Numbered from the stretch's first letter, positions 43,657 to 52,193 are shown. The stretch is DNA of 64,000 bases from an uncultured Catenibacterium sp. (GCA_900540685.1 UQGS01000006.1:4815-68814), one strand, 5' to 3'. Notes: a model not told the origin generated them from the sequence alone. Made by a program: numbers and translations.

Positions 43657-43678
43657 ACATTAAACCTTGGTTTAGTGT
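43657..43678. promoter_or_regulatory. Operator-like dyad upstream of larB
   Basis: ACA-N-TAAACC-TT-GGTTTA-N-TGT, a 22-bp near-perfect dyad 24 bp before larB. It lies downstream of the predicted start of the main promoter and overlaps an alternative TTGACA (minus strand, 43676-43681). This is a good place for a repressor or for activation by a metal or lactate regulator. Confidence 0.55.
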
Positions 43679-43696
43679 CAAATGTTTTGTATATTC

Positions 43697-43726
43697 ATTA
43701 TACAATGAGAAAAAAATAGTTCACAA
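43697..43726 (-). promoter_or_regulatory. larB promoter
   Basis: Minus-strand TTGTGA (43721-43726), 18-bp spacer, TATAAT (43697-43702). The -35 lies within the terminator hairpin of the preceding unit. Confidence 0.55.
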
Positions 43727-43742
43727 GAACTTGCGAACTATT
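43709..43742 (-). terminator. Terminator of the XRE/small-protein unit
   Basis: AATAGTTC-x-CAAG pairs with CTTG-x-GAACTATT with a 2-nt loop, followed by T7 on the minus strand. Confidence 0.85.
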
Positions 43743-43747
43743 TATTC

Positions 43748-43939
43748 TTAATAAAGGATGCCTTCTTTCATCGATATCTTTTCTACTTTATATTCATATT
43801 CAAGAAGTTCTTTCTTATATTTCAAGAATGAATGATCTAATAGTACTCCTGCGATAGAATTGATTTCTTCAAATCTAAGTATAAGCTGTTCTTTTCCACA
43901 ACTTTCTATATATTCCCAAAGCTTATTATATTTAATCAT
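43748..43939 (-). CDS. Small conserved hypothetical protein (63 residues)
   Basis: A 63-residue soluble protein beginning MIKYNKLWEYIESCGKEQL. The later segment AGVLLDHSFLKYKKELLEYE resembles short proteins common in Firmicutes with unknown function. The start overlaps the XRE gene by 8 bp, so it is coupled, and a terminator follows. No catalytic motif is seen. Confidence 0.75.
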   Translation of the reverse strand: MIKYNKLWEYIESCGKEQLILRFEEINSIAGVLLDHSFLKYKKELLEYEYKVEKISMKEGILY

Positions 43940-44891
43940 CTTTATTCCTCATAATCATTTTCACAATACCAAGTACTGCAGCATATAATACGCCAGCCAC
44001 TGGCCATATGATCCATGTCATTTTCCAATTATTTGTCCAGAAACTCCATCCTAGATATATTACAACTACTAAACACCAATAAGCACCTGAAAAATCATCT
44101 GTTTTCTTCTTTAAATGTTTCTCTTCTTTTGTGTATTCACCTTCCTGCAAGAGAGTATCATAGCTAGACTTGATCATGCCTGCACGAATAAGAATATTGA
44201 CACCAATAGAAACAATAATAAGCAATAGACCTACAGATAGACCACATATACTATCATCTGCTTCCATTACACCTGCCATAATAGCAGGAATAACAGAAAG
44301 AATACAAAGTACAACACCTATCGCAATATTTCTTATAAAAGCAGGTTCATACTTGTCTCTTCTTTCATGTACCATACCAGATACACCATATTCTGTTTCA
44401 AAGCTTTCTTTTTCTAGATGCTGCATATGAGATTCACGCAATCCATAATTCACAAATAGATAGACAGCTATTGCGACCAGTACAAGAAGAAACACTAAAC
44501 TAAAGCCTATGAGCGTATGATCTTCTGTCATTGTACCTAATACTATAAGAGGTACAGGGCTTAATATACATAGACTTGTCGCATTGGCCACTATTCTTGA
44601 ACCTTTACTTTTCATATCAAGATATTGATTGGCTTCTTCCATACTTACCTTGATTGTATTAGTTTCAACATATTCATTAAGTGGTGCTTCTTCTATTTCA
44701 TCCTTCAATAAGTAGTCTGTAGTGACACCAAATAGTTCAGACATCTGAAGTATTCTTTGCAGGTCTGGTATAGATCCTGCACTCTCCCATTTAGAAACAG
44801 CCTGTCTTGATACACCTAACTTATTAGCGAGTTCTTCCTGTGACCAGCCATTCTTTTTTCTTTCTTCTATAATCTTATCAGCAAGAATCAT
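43932..44891 (-). CDS. XRE-family regulator with membrane domain
   Basis: A 319-residue protein. The N-terminal helix-turn-helix (SQEELANKLGVSRQAVSKWE) is followed from about residue 100 by hydrophobic segments consistent with six membrane spans. Such proteins are thought to tie DNA binding to the membrane; their targets are usually adjacent. The start ATG 44891 follows AAGGAGG by 8 nt; an ATG two codons earlier is too close. A dyad in its own promoter suggests autoregulation. Confidence 0.85.
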   Translation of the reverse strand: MILADKIIEERKKNGWSQEELANKLGVSRQAVSKWESAGSIPDLQRILQMSELFGVTTDYLLKDEIEEAPLNEYVETNTIKVSMEEANQYLDMKSKGSRIVANATSLCILSPVPLIVLGTMTEDHTLIGFSLVFLLVLVAIAVYLFVNYGLRESHMQHLEKESFETEYGVSGMVHERRDKYEPAFIRNIAIGVVLCILSVIPAIMAGVMEADDSICGLSVGLLLIIVSIGVNILIRAGMIKSSYDTLLQEGEYTKEEKHLKKKTDDFSGAYWCLVVVIYLGWSFWTNNWKMTWIIWPVAGVLYAAVLGIVKMIMRNKDD

Positions 44892-44927
44892 ATTCATCTC
44901 CTCCTTACATACCAAATATACCAATGA

Positions 44928-44968
44928 TGGTAGTTTCCATCTACCAATTCAGGCTGAAAATATGTCAA
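44928..44968 (-). promoter_or_regulatory. Promoter/operator of the XRE membrane regulator
   Basis: TTGACA at 44963-44968 on the minus strand; the -10 position is covered by a dyad TGGTAG-N7-CTACCA (44928-44946). TACCAA-type half sites recur just downstream. Confidence 0.5.
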
Positions 44969-44993
44969 CTGGTGGTTGCAGGAGTTTATTTTC

Positions 44994-45314
44994 CTATAAA
45001 CTACAACATAATATGAGACCAATTGCACCTAACACAATAAATAGAAGCCCAATACCTGCTGATTTCTTTCTTTTATTCATAAGTATCTTTTGATGATCAT
45101 CTATATCTTTAATTGGATATTTTCTTCTTCCAAGTAAATATAATAATAACCCACTTGAGTTATTTCCATTGGTTGCAAGTAGTCCCCATAGTCTAGGATG
45201 TTTAAGTCCTCTTGATGAGGCATCTAATATAGTTAACTTATAGATTTGATATGTTGTTTCAATAGCACCTACAAGAGTAACTGCCATACATATCACAAAT
45301 AATACATTACTCAT
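44994..45314 (-). CDS. Small membrane protein of unknown function
   Basis: A 106-residue protein with an N-terminal hydrophobic helix (VLFVICMAVTLVGAIETTYQ) and a C-terminal one (GIGLLFIVLGAIGLILCCSL), joined by a basic central part. AAGGAGAATTAT precedes the ATG. It starts 10 bp after the XRE gene upstream, so they are co-transcribed. I do not recognise the family. Confidence 0.7.
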   Translation of the reverse strand: MSNVLFVICMAVTLVGAIETTYQIYKLTILDASSRGLKHPRLWGLLATNGNNSSGLLLYLLGRRKYPIKDIDDHQKILMNKRKKSAGIGLLFIVLGAIGLILCCSL

Positions 45315-45324
45315 ATAATTCTCC

Positions 45325-45732
45325 TTATATACGTTTAATAATTTGATACAACAATAGTGACGAACTTACTACAGCTAAGCAGAATACAACAACTAGATAA
45401 TACTTACTATCTGGCAAGAACATACCTAATGTAATTAATAGAATCATAACAAATATATTAAATAATATTGCGCCTATCAGTTGTTTACTGCTTCTTACTA
45501 TGTTTGTGCTTTCTTCTAGATGTTCAATCATTCTCTCATCTCCTTTAATGAGCTCATCAAGACTTACTGAATATAGATTACTTAATTCTATGATATTGAT
45601 AATATCAGGATAAGACTTCTCATTTTCCCAATTAGAGATTGTCTGTCTTGAAACATTTAATTTTTCTGAAACCATTTCTTGTGTAAGATGAGATTTCATA
45701 CGTGCTTCTTTTAATTGTTTGCCTATTTCCAT
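45325..45732 (-). CDS. XRE-family regulator with C-terminal membrane hairpin
   Basis: A 135-residue protein: helix-turn-helix LTQEMVSEKLNVSRQTISNW at residues 17-37, then SYPDIINIIELSNLYSVSLDELI, and two C-terminal membrane helices from about residue 85. It forms an operon with the small membrane protein. ATG 45732 is preferred to the GTG two codons earlier. A perfect palindrome upstream is likely its own operator. Confidence 0.85.
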   Translation of the reverse strand: MEIGKQLKEARMKSHLTQEMVSEKLNVSRQTISNWENEKSYPDIINIIELSNLYSVSLDELIKGDERMIEHLEESTNIVRSSKQLIGAILFNIFVMILLITLGMFLPDSKYYLVVVFCLAVVSSSLLLYQIIKRI

Positions 45733-45783
45733 ATCCACACACTTCCTTTCCTGATTATCTTGTCATATAAGTAGTTTAGTGTC

Positions 45784-45799
45784 TATCAAATATATTTGA
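45784..45799. promoter_or_regulatory. Operator palindrome of the short XRE gene
   Basis: TCAAATATATTTGA (45786-45799) is a perfect 14-bp palindrome. It overlaps a minus-strand -35 TTGATA (45784-45789). Confidence 0.6.
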
Positions 45800-45825
45800 C
45801 ATAGGGATTTATATTGATGAACACG

Positions 45826-45854
45826 CAAAAAAAGACAACCACTAGGTTGTCTTT
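45826..45854 (-). terminator. Terminator of the PTS operon
   Basis: A 10-bp stem AAAGACAACC/GGTTGTCTTT with a 4-nt loop, followed by T7 on the minus strand, 30 bp after the last gene of the operon. Confidence 0.9.
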
Positions 45855-45884
45855 CAGTGCGAGATCTTCTTCTCAATCATCCCA

Positions 45885-46520
45885 TTAATTTTGAGAATGT
45901 ATTAGAGATTCATATACAGTTCCTTTACTGTCTTCTAAGGCTTTATTCTTATATTCCTTGCTTTTTGACTCATTACCCATATTTTTGTAGATAACTGATA
46001 ATAAGAATTCGAGATAGGGAGTATCTTCATTGTTCTTAGTAAATTCATCATCTTCTAGATCAGATTTCAATTCTTCATAATACTTAATTCCACCACTAAT
46101 TAAAGTATCATTAACCATATCCATCTGTCTATATAGGGCATGATCATTTGTTGTGCTAACCATTTCCAACAAACGATCAATCATAGATGCATTCTTCTTA
46201 TCTACATATCTATAGAATACTGATTTTGCGAGAGCAGACTTCTGCTTAGAATTCATAGGAACATGATCTATTATATTGTTTACTTGAGAATCTATTTGTT
46301 TATCATCATTTAGTTTTAGATAAGCATTTAAAAGTAAATATTCCCTATTAAACGGAGGAATACATATCTTAGCTTGTTTAGTTGCCATTAAGTCTTCTAT
46401 TGCCTTAATATCATTGTTTTGGAGTAATGTAAGATAATTTTTTAGGAGTTTCTTTCTGACGATTACAGGAATAGTTCCAATAACCGCAATCACAATAACA
46501 GCAACAAACATAGCATTCAT
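45885..46520 (-). CDS. Membrane-anchored protein of unknown function, helical-repeat-like
   Basis: A 211-residue protein with a single N-terminal membrane helix (FVAVIVIAVIGTIPVIV) and a soluble helical domain of tandem helix pairs reminiscent of TPR repeats (LLLNAYLKLND, LEFLLSVIYKNMGNESKSKE). ATG 46520 follows AAAGGGG. It is the last gene of the PTS operon, 4 bp after the HAD gene. I do not recognise a function; the position suggests a link with the sugar-amine uptake or its regulation. Confidence 0.75.
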   Translation of the reverse strand: MNAMFVAVIVIAVIGTIPVIVRKKLLKNYLTLLQNNDIKAIEDLMATKQAKICIPPFNREYLLLNAYLKLNDDKQIDSQVNNIIDHVPMNSKQKSALAKSVFYRYVDKKNASMIDRLLEMVSTTNDHALYRQMDMVNDTLISGGIKYYEELKSDLEDDEFTKNNEDTPYLEFLLSVIYKNMGNESKSKEYKNKALEDSKGTVYESLIHSQN

Positions 46521-46524
46521 ACTT

Positions 46525-47178
46525 TTATGCCCCTTTCTCAATCAACTTTATAATATCATTTAATTCATTAATAATTATATCTGCCTGGCTCTGATCTAAG
46601 CCAAACTTATCATCTTTTAAAGCCAATACTTTAATACCAGCTCTATTTGCAGCTAATATTCCTTTAGATGAATCCTCAATAATAATAGCTTCATCTTTAT
46701 TTACATTTAATTCTTTAATTGTATGTAAATATATTTCTGGATTGGGTTTACTTTCTTTGAATTGTTCACCACTTACTATAAGTGAGAAATACTTTCTTAA
46801 ACCAGCCTGATCCAATGCATTATTAATACTATATAAACTAGAAGAGGACGCTAACGCTATTTTACAATGTTTACTTAAGTGTTCTAAAACGGAATAGATC
46901 TGAGGTCTAACGACCGCTTTATAATCACATTCAAATGAACGAAAATATTCTTGAAGAATATTTTTAAATGTAATGAAATCTGTTTTGTTGTTCCACATTG
47001 TATATGCTTGTTCATAATATAATTTACTATCAATACCTATGAGAGGAATACAATCACTTACTTGTATTTCTATATCATGCTGTTTAAAAAATCGTATCAA
47101 ATCATTTATATACATGGTTTCACTATCAAAGATCACACCATCCATATCAAAAATAACTGTTTTAATCGTCTCCATCAT
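46525..47178 (-). CDS. HAD-superfamily phosphatase, beta-phosphoglucomutase-like
   Basis: A 217-residue HAD-IA hydrolase with FDMDGVIFDSET at the N-terminus, ALASSSSLYSI, SGEQFKESKPNPEIYL and IIEDSSKGILAANRAG. The family includes sugar-phosphate phosphatases and beta-phosphoglucomutase. It overlaps the SIS-domain gene by 17 bp. In this operon it probably acts on the glucose-6-phosphate or a by-product from the deglycase reactions; this is inference. Confidence 0.88.
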   Translation of the reverse strand: MMETIKTVIFDMDGVIFDSETMYINDLIRFFKQHDIEIQVSDCIPLIGIDSKLYYEQAYTMWNNKTDFITFKNILQEYFRSFECDYKAVVRPQIYSVLEHLSKHCKIALASSSSLYSINNALDQAGLRKYFSLIVSGEQFKESKPNPEIYLHTIKELNVNKDEAIIIEDSSKGILAANRAGIKVLALKDDKFGLDQSQADIIINELNDIIKLIEKGA

Positions 47179-48241
47179 AATTCACAAAATTCTCCGTTTT
47201 TGCAGCAGCAATAGCCTTAAATTCTTTTAATAATGGATGTTGATAAATAGAGTGTAAGTCATTTGAAACAATAAAGCTTAATAATTGTACAAATGGTAGA
47301 TATACAAGTGGACATAATTCACTTGAAACAGTATCACTCAAACTTAAAACATGATCATCACTTGATAATTGAGGATTGTTTGAAATTAAATAAGCTCGAT
47401 TGCTGACTTTTCGCGTAGCCTTATATACTTGTTCTACGCGTCGACTTGCACTATCGTTTCCATCAAAGAAAATCACATTATATTGTGGTGTTAATTGAAG
47501 ATTTGGTCCATGGATATACTCTTCAATTTCATAGCAGCAACTTGGAATATGAATGGTTTCACCCATTTTTAATGCACTTTCAAGTGCTGTTCCATAATTG
47601 GCACCCGCTCCACAACTGTAAACCCAGGACATAGATGTGAAATTCTTATAATGTCGCTGAATAAAGTTTGTAGCCTGATCAATCATTTCTTCATTTAAAT
47701 CAGCTGCTTTCTTTAATTCATCCAAATATTCAGTCTTTCCAGAATATGCAATTGCGAATAAATCTAAGAATAGCGCAAGTGAAGAAACACCTTTTGTGAC
47801 ATAGCCAACTAATTCTTCGCCCACACCGTATTCAATTACAACATCCGCAACATCTTTTACATCGCTGTTTTTATTTCCTGTTAAACAAATAGCTTTACAT
47901 TCTTTTTTCTTAATGATTTTTAATGCTTCGATTGCATTTGTACTTAAACCACTCTGTGTAACCACTAAAACTAAGTCGTTCTCTTTAATATCATTTTCAT
48001 AGTACGTAAATGTATATGGAGTAATGATTCTAACTTCTAAACCACTTACTTTTTCCACAAAACTTCTAGCACAATAGCAAGCATTATGACTTGATCCAGA
48101 AGCAACAAGTAAAATACGTTTGATTTCTTTTTGTTGCACTTCCTTCATCAATGGATCAACTAGTGTAGTATACTGTTCAATATTTGTTCTTAATACGCCT
48201 GGTGTTTCTTTAACATAATCAAGCATTGTTAATTTATTCAT
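47162..48241 (-). CDS. SIS-domain sugar-amine phosphate deglycase/isomerase (second)
   Basis: A 359-residue protein of two SIS domains (RILLVASGSSHNACYCARSF, VLVVTQSGLSTNAIEAL, and WVYSCGAGANYGTALESALK), similar to the isomerase half of GlmS and to deglycases. Position six in an order IIA-IIB-IIC-IID-SIS-SIS equals that of gfrF in Salmonella. The start at ATG 48241 follows GGGGG and removes 14 codons. It lies 52 bp after the first SIS gene with a hairpin between them. Confidence 0.83.
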   Translation of the reverse strand: MNKLTMLDYVKETPGVLRTNIEQYTTLVDPLMKEVQQKEIKRILLVASGSSHNACYCARSFVEKVSGLEVRIITPYTFTYYENDIKENDLVLVVTQSGLSTNAIEALKIIKKKECKAICLTGNKNSDVKDVADVVIEYGVGEELVGYVTKGVSSLALFLDLFAIAYSGKTEYLDELKKAADLNEEMIDQATNFIQRHYKNFTSMSWVYSCGAGANYGTALESALKMGETIHIPSCCYEIEEYIHGPNLQLTPQYNVIFFDGNDSASRRVEQVYKATRKVSNRAYLISNNPQLSSDDHVLSLSDTVSSELCPLVYLPFVQLLSFIVSNDLHSIYQHPLLKEFKAIAAAKTENFVNYDGDD

Positions 48242-48263
48242 GATATACCCCCAATTAAGGCAT

Positions 48264-48287
48264 AAAAGGTGGAATAAATCCACCCTT
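48264..48287 (-). promoter_or_regulatory. Intra-operon hairpin between the two SIS genes
   Basis: GGTGGA/TCCACC stem with a 5-nt loop and TTTT following on the minus strand. It could lower read-through or stabilise the upstream mRNA end. Confidence 0.45.
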
Positions 48288-48293
48288 TATATT

Positions 48294-49298
48294 TTAGTAT
48301 TCTAATCTTCTGTAGTAACGACGGATTTCCATAGGGTGACGAGTTTCGATTTCCATATGAACATCAATTCTGTTGTTTACAGCATGCATTACATGGTGAG
48401 ATAAGTGTTTACGATATTTTTCACTAATTCCCTTTAATTCGTAATCTTTAGTGTCAATGATTGTGTAGTTTGCACAAATTCTTGGAATAAAGTTAGCTAC
48501 ACGTTCAGATAATGGACGCTGAGCATCTTCACCAATATAGATTGTAACTGGAGTTTCTTTAGTTACGATTTCAAACATACCATGGAAGAATTCATTTGAT
48601 GTGATTGATTTAGTTTTTAACCATAACTGTTCTTCCCAATAGCACATTGCATATGAGTAAGTAGCACCCCACTGGTTTCCAGCACCTACAAAATAGTGCA
48701 TTTCATCATTCCAGTGTTTTTTAGCGAATTCAATAGCGAATGGTTCAGCTTTCTTTTCAACTTCTACTAAATCTTCTGCTAAGTATTTATCAAATTCAGC
48801 ATACATATCATCGTAGTCTTCGAATTCACCATTGTTGAACATGAAACGGTCAGCAACCATGAAGAACTTTAACTGTTCGTTCATTGGGTAAGAAATCTTG
48901 TAGTCTCCTAAATCTAATAAGATAGCTTCTTTAGCATCAACAAATGAGATAACTGTAGCACCAACTTCAGATTTAATTTTCTTGATAGCATCAACAACTT
49001 CTTTAGTGTTTCCAGTTACAGAAGAGATGATAACAACTGTATCTTTAGTAATACGTTTGTTTCCTGTAGTCAAGTATTCAGCAGCATTTTCTGCCCAAGT
49101 TTCAATAGCACTCATTTCTTTCATATGTACTGTAGCCTGCATAGCACTTGCCCAAGTACCACCAACACCTAACCAGCAGATGTTTGAATATCCACGTTCG
49201 CAGATTTCATCAACGATTTTGTTGATCTGAGGGCGTAAAGCTAATGCGCCATTTACGCTATCGATTTTTTCCTGTTCATTAAATTTAATCATTTCCAT
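48294..49298 (-). CDS. SIS-domain sugar-amine phosphate deglycase (first)
   Basis: A 334-residue FrlB/GfrE-like protein with two SIS domains (NICWLGVGGTWASAMQATVH, VVIISSVTGNTKEVVDAI, HYFVGAGNQWGATYSYA). Family members cleave fructoselysine-6-phosphate or glucoselysine-6-phosphate to an amino acid and glucose-6-phosphate. AGGAGG-type site precedes ATG 49298, and an earlier in-frame ATG overlaps the ribosome site. With the PTS upstream it would act on the phosphorylated import product. Confidence 0.85.
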   Translation of the reverse strand: MEMIKFNEQEKIDSVNGALALRPQINKIVDEICERGYSNICWLGVGGTWASAMQATVHMKEMSAIETWAENAAEYLTTGNKRITKDTVVIISSVTGNTKEVVDAIKKIKSEVGATVISFVDAKEAILLDLGDYKISYPMNEQLKFFMVADRFMFNNGEFEDYDDMYAEFDKYLAEDLVEVEKKAEPFAIEFAKKHWNDEMHYFVGAGNQWGATYSYAMCYWEEQLWLKTKSITSNEFFHGMFEIVTKETPVTIYIGEDAQRPLSERVANFIPRICANYTIIDTKDYELKGISEKYRKHLSHHVMHAVNNRIDVHMEIETRHPMEIRRYYRRLEY

Positions 49299-49332
49299 TT
49301 TCTTTTCCTCCATATAATTTATTTAAAATTTA

Positions 49333-50157
49333 TTAAACACCTAAGATACCAAAGAATGCTCCGACCAATCCGATCACAACACAGATTAACAACAATGTAG
49401 TTGTCTTAACATTTTTCTTTTTCAATAAGTAGAAAACTAATAATGTGAATAATAATGGCATTAAACCAGGCATGATATTATTGAATACATCATTTAATGT
49501 AGTTGCTTCATTACCAGAACCAAACTTCAATGGGAAACTGATTGAAACGTTTTCAGCAGTCATACCACCAACAACCATTAATCCTAAAACACTTGCTGCA
49601 TAAGTAAGTTTTGACATTAATCCATTCTGCTGGATCTTAGCCAAGAATCCACTACCTAATTTATAACCAGCATTCATTAAATAATAACGTAATCCCTGAG
49701 CTGGAATATTAAAGATTAACAAGAATAAGATAGGTCCTAAAATATTTCCTTGATTTGCGAGAGATAGACCTACACCAGTCGCAATAATACGTAATGTACC
49801 CCAGATGAATGAATCACCAATACCAGCTAGAGGTCCCATTAATGAAACTTTTACATTGTTGATACTTTCTGTATCAAACTCAGGATCATTTGCGTTACTT
49901 TCTTCCATAGCAGCACTAATACCTAAGATTAATGTTGCTAACTGTGGAGTTGTATTGAAGAATTCCAAGTGACGCTTCATAGCTGCAACTTGATCTTCTT
50001 TATTTGGATATAACTTCTTGATAACTGGTATCATACTGTGGCAGTATGACATGTTCATCTGTCTTTCATAGTTCCAAGACCATTCCAAACCGAATGAACG
50101 CCAGAATACCTGATTTAATTCTTTTTTAGTTAATTTATTAGAAGTCGTCATCTTCAT
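49333..50157 (-). CDS. Mannose-family PTS component IID
   Basis: A 274-residue EIID membrane protein. The N-terminus (LTKKELNQVFWRSFGLEWSW and CHSMIPVIKKLYP) and the glycine-rich GPLAGIGDSFIWGTLR are typical. With IIC it forms the channel that takes up and phosphorylates the substrate. AAGGAGGAGTAG precedes the ATG, which overlaps IIC by 20 bp. Confidence 0.95.
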   Translation of the reverse strand: MKMTTSNKLTKKELNQVFWRSFGLEWSWNYERQMNMSYCHSMIPVIKKLYPNKEDQVAAMKRHLEFFNTTPQLATLILGISAAMEESNANDPEFDTESINNVKVSLMGPLAGIGDSFIWGTLRIIATGVGLSLANQGNILGPILFLLIFNIPAQGLRYYLMNAGYKLGSGFLAKIQQNGLMSKLTYAASVLGLMVVGGMTAENVSISFPLKFGSGNEATTLNDVFNNIMPGLMPLLFTLLVFYLLKKKNVKTTTLLLICVVIGLVGAFFGILGV

Positions 50158-50914
50158 CTACTCCTCCTTCTACAGCTGTTTGAGCTGAATTACTACGTAA
50201 CTGAGTTAATACGATAGCAATGATTGCTCCAAAAATTGCGATTGCAGTTACTGGAATCTTTAAGTATACGCTTAATGCGAATCCTAAGAAGAAGAAACAT
50301 GCAACGTCTTTGTCCATAATCATCATTAATAATAAACCGAACCCGATAGCAGGTAATAAGCCCATTGTGATCTGTAAACCATTTGAAATCCATTTAGGAA
50401 TGACATTTAATAAAGCCTGTACAGCAGGTCCACCAGCATAGTAACCACATGCTACGATTACACCGATAATTAAGTTAACACCGAAGAATCCACCTAATAA
50501 GTGCATTCTATCAACACCAGCCATATTTCCTTCAGCTGCATATTTATCTGCTTTATGAACAAATGGAGGTAAGATGAATACCATTCCAACGTTCTTTGCG
50601 ATTAATACTAGTGAAGCAACTGGTAAACCTACAGTTAATGCAGTTTCTGGTCCAGCTCCTGTTGTAATTGTGAAAGCTGTTCCTAATACAGTTCCTGAAA
50701 TCATTTCAGGTGGAATACTAGCACCAATTGAGAAAGCACCCATGAATGCTAATTCTAATGTAGCACCTAAAGTAACACCTGTTTGTACATCACCAAGTAC
50801 AATACCTGTTAAAGTACCCATAACTAATGGTCTTGACAACAAACTTGTACCGAATAAATATTCAGCATTTCCAAGCATTGCTACCAAACCAAGTAAAATT
50901 GCTTGTACTAACAT
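50138..50914 (-). CDS. Mannose-family PTS component IIC
   Basis: A 258-residue EIIC membrane protein, with LSRPLVMGTLTGIVLGDVQTG and SIGASIPPEMISGTVLG motifs of the ManY/AgaW family and about six to eight hydrophobic segments. AGGAGGAGAAAT precedes the ATG. It ends with an acidic cytoplasmic tail (VDEDDDF), also seen at the end of IIA. Confidence 0.95.
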   Translation of the reverse strand: MLVQAILLGLVAMLGNAEYLFGTSLLSRPLVMGTLTGIVLGDVQTGVTLGATLELAFMGAFSIGASIPPEMISGTVLGTAFTITTGAGPETALTVGLPVASLVLIAKNVGMVFILPPFVHKADKYAAEGNMAGVDRMHLLGGFFGVNLIIGVIVACGYYAGGPAVQALLNVIPKWISNGLQITMGLLPAIGFGLLLMMIMDKDVACFFFLGFALSVYLKIPVTAIAIFGAIIAIVLTQLRSNSAQTAVEGGVDEDDDF

Positions 50915-50924
50915 ATTTCTCCTC

Positions 50925-51392
50925 CTATAAAACTTTTTCTACATTTACTGGATTATCTTCTGGAACCATCTGAATTGTTACATCCACACCTGATTCACAT
51001 AATCCTTTTAAGATTGTTTCTTCTGCTGGTGTAATATTCATTGCTTTTGAAATATTACGAGTTTCAGCAGTTGCCTTAGTACCACCAAGATTTAATTTTT
51101 TGATGTTGCATTCTTTACATAATCTTTCAGCATCCTTAATAGATTCAACTACAGTCAATAATTTATATTTGTCTGTAACACCGCTGTTGATTGCCTTTAC
51201 TGCATCATCCATACCTTTAATAACTAATTTAACACCACTTGGTTTTGCTAACTTAATTGATGCTTTTCTTAAATCATCTTTCATAACTGCATCACATGCA
51301 ATTAAGATACAATCTGCTTCAACTGCATTTTTCCAAGAAAAAGCAACTTGACCATGTAACAATCTGTGATCCACTCTTAATAATTTAATCAT
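50925..51392 (-). CDS. Mannose-family PTS component IIB
   Basis: A 155-residue cytoplasmic EIIB. The phosphorylated His lies in LLRVDHRLLHGQVAFSW near residue 14, conserved in the family. It passes phosphate from IIA to the incoming sugar. AGGAGGAGAAAAGA precedes the ATG. Confidence 0.95.
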   Translation of the reverse strand: MIKLLRVDHRLLHGQVAFSWKNAVEADCILIACDAVMKDDLRKASIKLAKPSGVKLVIKGMDDAVKAINSGVTDKYKLLTVVESIKDAERLCKECNIKKLNLGGTKATAETRNISKAMNITPAEETILKGLCESGVDVTIQMVPEDNPVNVEKVL

Positions 51393-51407
51393 TCTTTTCT
51401 CCTCCTA

Positions 51408-51821
51408 TTAGAAATCTTCATCATCTTCGCTTGTTATTCCATTCATAACAGTCATTCCATCTTTAGCTGCTTCGATCAAATCGTTCGCTTCTGCTAATTC
51501 AAGTTTTCCGTTCAAGCCTTTCATTACTGCATCTAATACTAATCCCATGTTCATTCCTGAGAAGACCATTACATTATCTAATACTGCAAGTTTAGATAAA
51601 GCTGTGTGAACACTTCCACCTTTGATATCACACAAGATTAAGATTTGTTCATCACTCTCTTTTGCTTCTTTCAAAACTTCTTGATAAAAGTCTTCAGGAT
51701 TTTGTCCAGGAAGTAAGCTATATGTTTCTATATCCTTAGCTAAATCTCCAACAATCATAGAAACAGAATCTTTCATTCCTTTAGATAATCCTCCATGTGA
51801 TGCAAGTATGATTTTTGCCAT
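51408..51821 (-). CDS. Mannose-family PTS component IIA
   Basis: A 137-residue EIIA. The active His is residue 9 in IILASHGGLS, and CDIKGGSVHTAL is conserved. AAAGGAGTGCGGAGAAT precedes ATG 51821, removing 27 spurious upstream codons. It is the first gene of the operon, which begins with the tandem sigma-54 promoter array. Confidence 0.95.
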   Translation of the reverse strand: MAKIILASHGGLSKGMKDSVSMIVGDLAKDIETYSLLPGQNPEDFYQEVLKEAKESDEQILILCDIKGGSVHTALSKLAVLDNVMVFSGMNMGLVLDAVMKGLNGKLELAEANDLIEAAKDGMTVMNGITSEDDEDF

Positions 51822-51856
51822 ATTCTCCGCACTCCTTTCTTTTCGTTTTAGTTCAT

Positions 51857-51871
51857 GCAAGCTTTGAGCTA
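51857..51871 (-). promoter_or_regulatory. Decayed sigma-54 element, copy 0
   Basis: TAGCTC-N5-TTGC on the minus strand, 67 bp from copy 1. The essential GG of the -24 box is lost, so it is probably inactive although it is nearest to the IIA gene. Confidence 0.7.
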
Positions 51872-51923
51872 GTTTGTAGATCTTTACGCTTAATCTGCAC
51901 AACTAACTTCCACTTATACTCAA

Positions 51924-51938
51924 GCAAGCTTCGTGCCA
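51924..51938 (-). promoter_or_regulatory. Sigma-54 promoter, copy 1
   Basis: TGGCAC-GAAGC-TTGC on the minus strand. It is the closest intact element, about 105 bp before the IIA start. Confidence 0.85.
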
Positions 51939-51991
51939 GTTTAGAGATTAATTACGCTTAATCTGCACAACTAACTTCCACTTATACTTAA

Positions 51992-52006
51992 GCAAGCTTT
52001 GTGCCA
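51992..52006 (-). promoter_or_regulatory. Sigma-54 promoter, copy 2
   Basis: TGGCAC-AAAGC-TTGC on the minus strand, 68 bp from copy 1. Confidence 0.83.
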
Positions 52007-52058
52007 GTTTGTAGATCTTTACGCATAATCCGTAGAACTAACTTCCACTTATACTCAA

Positions 52059-52073
52059 GCAAGCTTCGTGCCA
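52059..52073 (-). promoter_or_regulatory. Sigma-54 promoter, copy 3
   Basis: TGGCAC-GAAGC-TTGC on the minus strand; identical to copy 1, showing the 135-bp period. Confidence 0.83.
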
Positions 52074-52126
52074 GTTTAGAGATTAATTACGCTTAATCTG
52101 CACAACTAACTTCCACTTATACTTAA

Positions 52127-52141
52127 GCAAGCTTTGTGCCA
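52127..52141 (-). promoter_or_regulatory. Sigma-54 promoter, copy 4
   Basis: TGGCAC-AAAGC-TTGC on the minus strand; identical to copy 2. Confidence 0.83.
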
Positions 52142-52193
52142 GTTTGTAGATCTTTACGCATAATCCGTAGAACTAACTTCCACTTATACTCAA

